64,000 bases of DNA, taken from positions 13,274-77,273 of the forward strand of contig JANLPQ010000041.1 of NCBI GenBank assembly GCA_031367325.1, in the 5' to 3' direction. The first letter of the stretch is position 1. Each line of letters opens with the position of its first letter. Origin of the DNA: JAAFIP01 sp031367325. GTDB taxonomy: Bacteria; Pseudomonadota; Gammaproteobacteria; Burkholderiales; Burkholderiaceae_C. The notes under the pieces are model-generated. The model ran no database searches. It saw only the letters and a program-made list of their open reading frames with translations, and had not been told where the DNA came from. This document shows positions 59,224 through 64,000 of the stretch, piece by piece. The translations under genes were made by a program, and so were the position numbers.

Positions 59224-59655
59224 ATGGCGAGAGCCACAACGCTGATCTATAAGACGGTTTTTTTAAGCGTCAATAATCCATTGAACCAAATGGCTGACTC
59301 CCAAGCTTGGGTGTACCAGATGTGCGCGCGCGCGGGTGCCAGCAGTGTGACAGGCATGGTACTGGCCGCCCAAGACCGCTGGCTGTGCATGCTAGAAGGC
59401 CAGTTGGCGCAAGTGGAGGCGCTAGCGGCTGCCATAGAACGCAGGGAACGCTCTAGGCAATGGGTGGTGCTAATGACCAATCCCCGGGCACGCGAGCGTA
59501 TGTTTCCGCAGCACCATGTGGGTTGGCGTAATGGGGCCACACCGCTGGAAATGACGGCATTTTTAAGTGATTTGCGTCGACACAGCTCGCGCTCGCAAAT
59601 ATGGCATATCAGCGTAGAAGACGCTGCACCGCTGTTTGAATCTGACGAGAGCTGA
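59224..59655 (+). CDS. Degenerate BLUF-like domain protein
   Basis: 143 residues with BLUF architecture: a beta strand with tyrosine (TTLIYKTVF), the SSVTGMVLAAQDRWLCMLEG core (compare ITGxLxxxxxxFxQxLEG), LAAAIERRERSRQW and MFPQHHVGWRN. The glutamine that should precede the LEG motif by two residues is replaced by cysteine, and the flavin-binding asparagine before TG is Ser/Ala. The tyrosine is kept. It may bind flavin poorly or serve a light-independent role. Confidence 0.55.
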   Translation: MARATTLIYKTVFLSVNNPLNQMADSQAWVYQMCARAGASSVTGMVLAAQDRWLCMLEGQLAQVEALAAAIERRERSRQWVVLMTNPRARERMFPQHHVGWRNGATPLEMTAFLSDLRRHSSRSQIWHISVEDAAPLFESDES

Positions 59656-59707
59656 TCTCTTTGGCTTGGGTTGAACAGCCCGCGCTTCGGTTGGTTTATT
59701 GGAATGG

Positions 59708-59757
59708 TAAATACTATCAATTGCATAGCTGGTTGAGCAGGTTTTACTTGGGTTAGT
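59708..59757. repeat. Palindromic repeat copy 16, diverged (core 59729-59740)
   Basis: ACTATCAATTGCATAG, then CTGGTTGAGCAG, then GTTTTACTTGGGTTA. One core base differs from the consensus. Confidence 0.8.
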
Positions 59758-59830
59758 GGCCCTAAACACTCTCAAAATAGGCTTCAGAATACTCCCGGTG
59801 TGCTTTTACTGCCACAGCTGTGCCCGCCCT

Positions 59831-60059
59831 GGCGCTTGGTGTGCACAGCTCCGCGGCTGTCCTCCGCCCTGCGGGCTCCCCCTTTATGCCGCTGCGCTGT
59901 TCACGCCAAGCGCCAAGGCTGCGTACAAGGTAGGTCAGTGGGCGGTTGATCGCCCTCTAAGTCTCCAACAGCTGGTCGGCGGTGTACTCAGCGCAGCGGC
60001 ATAAAGGAGCATACAAGGAGTTGTCGGCCCTAGGCCAACACGGGGGACAGCCGCGAAGC
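59831..60059. repeat. Nested foldback element
   Basis: Perfect 19-bp arms CCTTTATGCCGCTGCGCTG (59881-59899) and its complement (59989-60007) are nested inside AGCTCCGCGGCTGTCC (59848) and GGACAGCCGCGAAGCT (60045-60060; one mismatch). Within, GGCGCTTGG (59831-59839) pairs with CCAAGCGCC (59906-59914). The layout is like a MITE or REP-type element, with no transposase. Confidence 0.8.
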
Positions 60060-60214
60060 TGAGTATGCCGTCGGCCTGCTCCAGTACAAGACCTACTCAG
60101 TTTCCCAAGCACAGCCACGCAGCTGAGTACGTCGCCTGCCAGCTTCCGTACAAGAGCAACTGTCTTCAAGACTCAGCAAGCTGCTCCACCGCCGTAGTCC
60201 ACGAGCTGAGAATA

Positions 60215-60670
60215 TCAACCTTCAAAGCTCACATCGCCATCAATATAGACCCACTGCGCAACTTGCGCACCACTGGCTGGCAACAAAATAAATCGACTGA
60301 CCTCGCGCAGTTGGTGCGCTTTGCCGTCTACTTTGTAGTGCGCTACGAACTCAACTATGCCCGCTTGGGCAGTTTGCTCGGCATGCAGCACTTGCAAACC
60401 TATCCACTGGGTGGGCGACAGCTCTAAATCATCCGGCATGCTGCTGAGGTGCCAAGTGGCCAACAGGTATTGCAACATGGCTTGGCCATCTGGGTTGTTG
60501 GGCTGTGCCAATGCATACGCGCTGTAGCGCGAGCGCATGAGCTGCTCAGGCGTGGCAGGCCGCACGCCACTGGCCCAGCCAGCGTGCCAAGGCTGGCAGC
60601 ACTGCGTGTAGAGCAGCGGTACGCGGTCTTGCGCACGGCAAGGACAGTTTTTAGATACTATTAATTTCAT
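60215..60670 (-). CDS. YchJ/UPF0225-family protein
   Basis: 151 residues. The N-terminal SEC-C-like zinc motif (CPCRAQDRVPLLYTQCCQPW) is followed by RPATPEQLMRSRYSAYALAQ, the YchJ signature, and FVAHYKVDGKAHQLREVSRF. Function unknown; SEC-C motifs bind zinc and occur in SecA. The start codon and MKLIV are encoded by the edge of repeat copy 17. Confidence 0.88.
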   Translation of the reverse strand: MKLIVSKNCPCRAQDRVPLLYTQCCQPWHAGWASGVRPATPEQLMRSRYSAYALAQPNNPDGQAMLQYLLATWHLSSMPDDLELSPTQWIGLQVLHAEQTAQAGIVEFVAHYKVDGKAHQLREVSRFILLPASGAQVAQWVYIDGDVSFEG

Positions 60671-60715
60671 AGCTGCTTGAGCAGTATATACGGCCCGAAC
60701 AGGCTAAAAAGCTTA
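60655..60715. repeat. Palindromic repeat copy 17 (core 60673-60684)
   Basis: ATACTATTAATTTCATAG, then CTGCTTGAGCAG, then TATATACGGCCCGAACAGG. The CAT at 60668-60670 is the complement of the ychJ-like start codon. Confidence 0.88.
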
Positions 60716-60819
60716 AAAATACTATGCTTGCAACTGTTGCAGCGCATGCAAACTTGCTGTGCTTGCAAAAAGCACGTGCGCTGCAGCTTTAGCGACAAGG
60801 ATGAGGTAGCGGCCATCAC

Positions 60820-62367
60820 TTATGCAGCTGGGAGCGCGGCTTTTTGAAACCGCAGCGTAAACCGCACACCCGGTGGCTGCGCACGCGGGTGGGCGTCTTC
60901 CATCGTCAAGATGGCTTGGTGTTGCTGCGCAATCTCAGACACTATGGCCAGACCTAAGCCCGAGCCGTCAGCTTCTTGGCCTAAGGTGCGATAAAACGGC
61001 TGTAGCACCAAATCGCGCTCTGACGGCGCTATGCCAGGGCCGTTGTCTTCTACTTGCACCACCACCACGCTGCCAAACGGGTCGGTCAGCACGCGTGCGG
61101 TCACCACGCCGGGCCGCTCGGGGGTGGAGTCGGTGTAGTTGATGGCGTTATCGATCAGGTTGCGCACCATTTCTTTAAGCAGTGTGGGGTTGCCGGTGAT
61201 AAGGGCGTCGCTGTGGTGGGTATGGTGGGAGGCCTGGTCATTGCGGCTGCCAGCGGGTGTGCCTTCGTAGCCTAGGTCGATGCGTTTTTCCATCGCGCGG
61301 GGCAAGCAGTCTTTCACTACCTCAACAGTCAGACGCGCCATGTCGCACACCTGCGTGGGCACGGTTTGGCCACTGGCCTCGGCGCGGGCCAGCGCCAAAA
61401 GCTGGTTCACGGTGTGCGTGGCCCGAATGCTGGAGCGGCTGACTTGTTTGAGCGATTGTTTAAGATCTTCTTCGTGCGCGCCCTCGCGCAGGGCCAGCTC
61501 GGCTTGCATGCGCAGGCCCGCCAGCGGCGTTTTGAGCTGGTGCGCGGCATCGGCCAAAAACCTTTTTTGCGCTGCGCTGGCCAGTTTTTGTCGCGCTAGC
61601 AGGTCGTTAATGGAGGACACCAGAGGAACCACCTCAAACGGCACGGTTTTAGCGTCAATGGCGCTTAAATCGTCTGGCTTGCGTGCGCGGATGCGGTCTT
61701 CTAGCTCGCTGAGCGGTTTGATGCCGCGCACCAAGGCCAGCCACACTAAAAATACTGCCAACGGGAAAATGACAAACTGTGGCAGCATCACGCCTTTGAC
61801 GATTTCAGTCGCTAAGGTAGAGCGCTTTTCAAGCGTTTCGGCCACCTGTACCAACACCGGTTTGCCAGCAGCGAGCTTGGTGGATGCCGCAGTGGCCGTG
61901 CTAGCCGTAGTAAAGACTGGCACACTAACGGTCGCATCTGCGTCGCCAGATACATAGATATAAGCAATGCGTACGTCCAAGCCGCGCATCTGGTCGTCAC
62001 GCAGCTTGACGGTGCCCAGCTCCATGCGCTCATCTTCAGGCGGTGCAGGCATGTCTTTCTCGCCGCTTAAGTGCTCACCCTTCAATCCCAGCACCTGGTA
62101 GTACACCAGGTCAGAATCATCGGCCCGCAGTATCTCGCGGGCCGGCTGCGGCAGGTTAAATTGCGCGCGGTTATTTTGCACAGTCACCAACTGCGCTAGC
62201 GCCTGCGCATTGAATGCCAGCGCGCGGTCAAACGGCTTGCTGGCAATGCCTTGCGCTACCAGCCAAGTCAGCACTAAACTGATGGGCCACAACAGCAGCA
62301 ACGGCGTGAGCATCCAGTCAAGGATTTCTCCAAATAAGCTGCGCTGCTCGCGTTGAAATATTTTCAC
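60820..62367 (-). CDS. Sensor histidine kinase, TctE/QseC-like
   Basis: 515-residue inner-membrane kinase. Two N-terminal helices (about 14-40 and 190-215) flank a periplasmic sensor region. HisKA has the phospho-histidine in DAAHQLKTPLAGLRMQAELA near 275. The ATPase lobe has the N-box NLIDNAINYTD, EDNGPGIAPSERDLVLQPFY and GSGLGLAIVSEIAQQHQA. It starts with GTG at 62367, 81 bases after the response regulator gene. TctDE-like systems regulate tricarboxylate uptake, but the ligand is not decidable here. Confidence 0.92.
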   Translation of the reverse strand: MKIFQREQRSLFGEILDWMLTPLLLLWPISLVLTWLVAQGIASKPFDRALAFNAQALAQLVTVQNNRAQFNLPQPAREILRADDSDLVYYQVLGLKGEHLSGEKDMPAPPEDERMELGTVKLRDDQMRGLDVRIAYIYVSGDADATVSVPVFTTASTATAASTKLAAGKPVLVQVAETLEKRSTLATEIVKGVMLPQFVIFPLAVFLVWLALVRGIKPLSELEDRIRARKPDDLSAIDAKTVPFEVVPLVSSINDLLARQKLASAAQKRFLADAAHQLKTPLAGLRMQAELALREGAHEEDLKQSLKQVSRSSIRATHTVNQLLALARAEASGQTVPTQVCDMARLTVEVVKDCLPRAMEKRIDLGYEGTPAGSRNDQASHHTHHSDALITGNPTLLKEMVRNLIDNAINYTDSTPERPGVVTARVLTDPFGSVVVVQVEDNGPGIAPSERDLVLQPFYRTLGQEADGSGLGLAIVSEIAQQHQAILTMEDAHPRAQPPGVRFTLRFQKAALPAA

Positions 62368-62448
62368 TCTGCGTACTCAGTAAGCGCAAGGCCCACCCCC
62401 TCGGGGGGGCAGCGCAGTACACGCAGTGGCAGGCGTGGGGGTCATCAG

Positions 62449-63123
62449 CTAACTTGGTATTTTTTCTAGGCAATAGCCCAGCCCACGCACCGTGGCAATG
62501 CGAATGGGGCCTTTTTCAATCTTCTTGCGCAGGCGGTGGATGTACACCTCGATGGCGTTGTTGCTGACTTCTTCGCCCCATTCGCACAGGCGCTCTACCA
62601 GTTGGTCTTTGCTGACCAAGCGGCCTGAGCGCACCAGCAGCACTTCTAATAAGCCCAGCTCGCGCGCCGACAGGTCAACCATCTTGCCGTCTATGGTGGC
62701 CACGCGGCCGGCTTGGTCGTAGTGCAATGGGCCGTGCTTGATCAGTGTGCTGGCAGCGCCCGTGCTGCGGCGCGTAAGAGCACGTACGCGGGCTTCTAGT
62801 TCTTGCAAGCTAAACGGCTTGGCCATGTAATCATCAGCACCCAAATCGAGCCCTTTGACGCGCTCTTCTACCCCATCGGCCGCTGTCAATATCAATACCG
62901 GCAGCGTAGACCCACGGCTGCGCAGGCGTTTGAGCACTTCTAGCCCATGCATCTTCGGTAAACCTAAATCGAGAATCAGCAAATCAATCTCGGTGTGGGT
63001 CATCAGCGCTGATTCGGCTTGCGCGCCATCGGTCACATGGTCTACCGCAGCGCCTGAGCTGCGCAGCGTGCGCAGCAAACCGTCGGCCAAGACCTGGTCA
63101 TCTTCGGCAATCAAAATACGCAT
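62449..63123 (-). CDS. OmpR-family response regulator, TctD/QseB-like
   Basis: 224 residues. The receiver domain has the acidic pair in LIAEDDQVLADG, the phospho-aspartate in DLLILDLGLPKMHG near 51 and the switch lysine in GADDYMAKPFSLQELEARVR. The winged-helix output domain ends SNNAIEVYIHRLRKKIEKGP, IRIATVRGLGYCLE. The ATG at 63123 has GAGGAG upstream and is preferred to a TTG at 63138. Partner of the downstream kinase. Confidence 0.95.
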   Translation of the reverse strand: MRILIAEDDQVLADGLLRTLRSSGAAVDHVTDGAQAESALMTHTEIDLLILDLGLPKMHGLEVLKRLRSRGSTLPVLILTAADGVEERVKGLDLGADDYMAKPFSLQELEARVRALTRRSTGAASTLIKHGPLHYDQAGRVATIDGKMVDLSARELGLLEVLLVRSGRLVSKDQLVERLCEWGEEVSNNAIEVYIHRLRKKIEKGPIRIATVRGLGYCLEKIPS

Positions 63124-63252
63124 GGTGTGTCTCCTCAAGTTATAAAGCGATTTTAGGCGCTCTAGCCTTGCAGTGCGCTTGCTGCCAATGCACGGGCTAT
63201 TAAATGTGGCTCAGCGGCAGGTACTTGGCACGCCCAATGCTAGTATTGCCGC

Positions 63253-64000
63253 ATGACGTCTCTAGAACTCACGCTGTTGTACCTGCTGGCCGCTGTGCTG
63301 GGTGTGGTGGCGTGCCGGTCGCTCAAGCTGCCGCCCATGCTGGGTTATCTGGCGGTGGGCGTGGTGATAGGCCCTAACGCACTGGCGCTGGCACAAAACT
63401 CGGCCAGCGTGCGCTATTTGGGCGAGTTTGGCGTGGTGTTTTTGATGTTTGTGATTGGTCTGGAGTTCAACCTTCCCAAGCTGCGCAGCATGCGCGGCCA
63501 TGTCTTTGGCCTGGGTTTGTTTCAGGTGGTACTGACTATTGTGCTGGCCACCGTTGCCTCGCTGGGTATGGCGTTTTTGACTCCCAAACACTGGGGCATG
63601 AGCTGGCAAACTGCCGTGGCCTTGTCCAGCGCACTGGCCATGAGCAGCACCGCCATCGTGGTGAAGCTGATGGCTGAGCGGCTGGAGATGGAGTCCGAGC
63701 ACGGCAAGCGCGTGATGGGGGTGTTGCTGTTTCAGGATTTGGCCGTTGTGCCGCTGCTGGTATTGATCCCCGCACTGGGGGCCTCGGGTGAGCAATTGTT
63801 GGAGGCTCTTGCGTGGGCAGGCATCAAGGCCACTGTGCTGATCACCGTGCTGCTGGTGGGCGGGCAGTGGGTGATGCGCTGGTGGTTGACGCTGGTGGCG
63901 CGGCGCAAAAGCGAAGAGTTGTTTGTGCTCAACCTGCTGCTGGTCACCCTGGGCTTGGCGTGGTTGACTGAGCGGGCGGGCTTGAGCCTGGCGCTGGGTG
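63253..64000 (+). CDS. Kef-type (CPA2) cation:proton antiporter, 5' part
   Basis: The gene runs off the window; 249 codons are visible. Successive helices include LELTLLYLLAAVLGVVACRS, LPPMLGYLAVGVVIGPNALA and GEFGVVFLMFVIGLEFNLPK. The CPA2 motif SSALAMSSTAIVVKLMAERL is followed by GVLLFQDLAVVPLLVLIPAL. This matches KefB/KefC/YbaL-like potassium or monovalent cation:proton antiporters. Whether a C-terminal TrkA-N domain is present cannot be seen. Start: ATG at 63253. Confidence 0.92.
   Translation, partial: MTSLELTLLYLLAAVLGVVACRSLKLPPMLGYLAVGVVIGPNALALAQNSASVRYLGEFGVVFLMFVIGLEFNLPKLRSMRGHVFGLGLFQVVLTIVLATVASLGMAFLTPKHWGMSWQTAVALSSALAMSSTAIVVKLMAERLEMESEHGKRVMGVLLFQDLAVVPLLVLIPALGASGEQLLEALAWAGIKATVLITVLLVGGQWVMRWWLTLVARRKSEELFVLNLLLVTLGLAWLTERAGLSLALG

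Larger units (their letters stand above)
59656..60214. other. Gene-free stretch with repeat and foldback element
   Basis: 559 bases. It contains repeat copy 16 and a large structured foldback at 59831-60059; open frames here are short and have no ribosome-binding sites or recognisable products. Confidence 0.6.

Noticed and set aside
1..64000. tRNA, rRNA, CRISPR arrays, prophage or complete insertion sequences
   Set aside because: None recognised on reading both strands; the repeats are dispersed single units rather than a spaced array, and no transposase or integrase gene is present.

Overview
The window looks like a chromosomal segment of a betaproteobacterium of the order Burkholderiales, most likely a Comamonadaceae relative of Rhodoferax or Polaromonas. 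This rests on gene content (GTP-type PEP carboxykinase, PglL-type ligases beside a type IV pilin, DUF3717, TctDE-like two-component pair, NodT-type efflux operon), moderately high GC, and at least 17 copies of a short palindromic repeat with core CTGCTCAAGCAG scattered between and inside genes. No rRNA, tRNA or CRISPR array was recognised. Identifications come from reading translated sequence and motifs, without database searches.

Layout. 0-13 kb: threonine dehydratase, small exported or membrane proteins, a molybdate uptake locus (modA, modB, modC on the minus strand) interrupted by two unrelated exported-protein genes, PEP carboxykinase, a small membrane protein, a lipase-like hydrolase and a phospholipase-D/cardiolipin synthase. 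13-26.5 kb: an orphan CHASE3 histidine kinase; a tightly coupled four-gene set (glycosyltransferase, acyl-CoA dehydrogenase-like protein, PIG-L deacetylase, NodS-like methyltransferase); MOSC protein; a DUF11 surface protein; EVE protein; two membrane proteins with ribosomal L7/L12-like motifs; argC; sucCD; a first TerC gene. 26.7-34.1 kb: a signalling operon of CHASE2-Ser/Thr kinase, PP2C phosphatase, FHA protein, CHASE2-adenylate cyclase and cyclic-nucleotide phosphodiesterase.

34.2-44 kb is an accessory region rich in toxin-antitoxin genes (hipBA, an unclassified pair, RelB/ParE, UPF0175/DUF3368, an orphan CopG/BrnA-like antitoxin) and relics (a higA-like gene with two amber codons, a decayed higBA pair, a vapC tail). 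Three near-identical direct repeats lie between these modules. The pilin gene pilA with a sigma-54 promoter and two PglL-type oligosaccharyltransferases sit in the same region. 44-51 kb: a TetR regulator with a 28-bp palindromic operator and a complete RND efflux operon. 51-64 kb: EF-hand protein, zinc metallopeptidase, moaC, BepA-like M48 protease, small membrane and hypothetical proteins, two divergent TerC-family genes that each appear to have a yybP-ykoY (Mn2+) riboswitch, a DUF3717-DUF1289 fusion, a degenerate BLUF-like protein, a large foldback element, YchJ, a two-component system and the start of a Kef-type antiporter cut by the window end.

Most notable: the back-to-back manganese riboswitch pair at 57.0-57.5 kb, the coupled glycan-modification-like cassette at 14.8-17.9 kb, the kinase/cyclase module built on two CHASE2 sensors, and repeat copies that have become protein-coding sequence in several genes.
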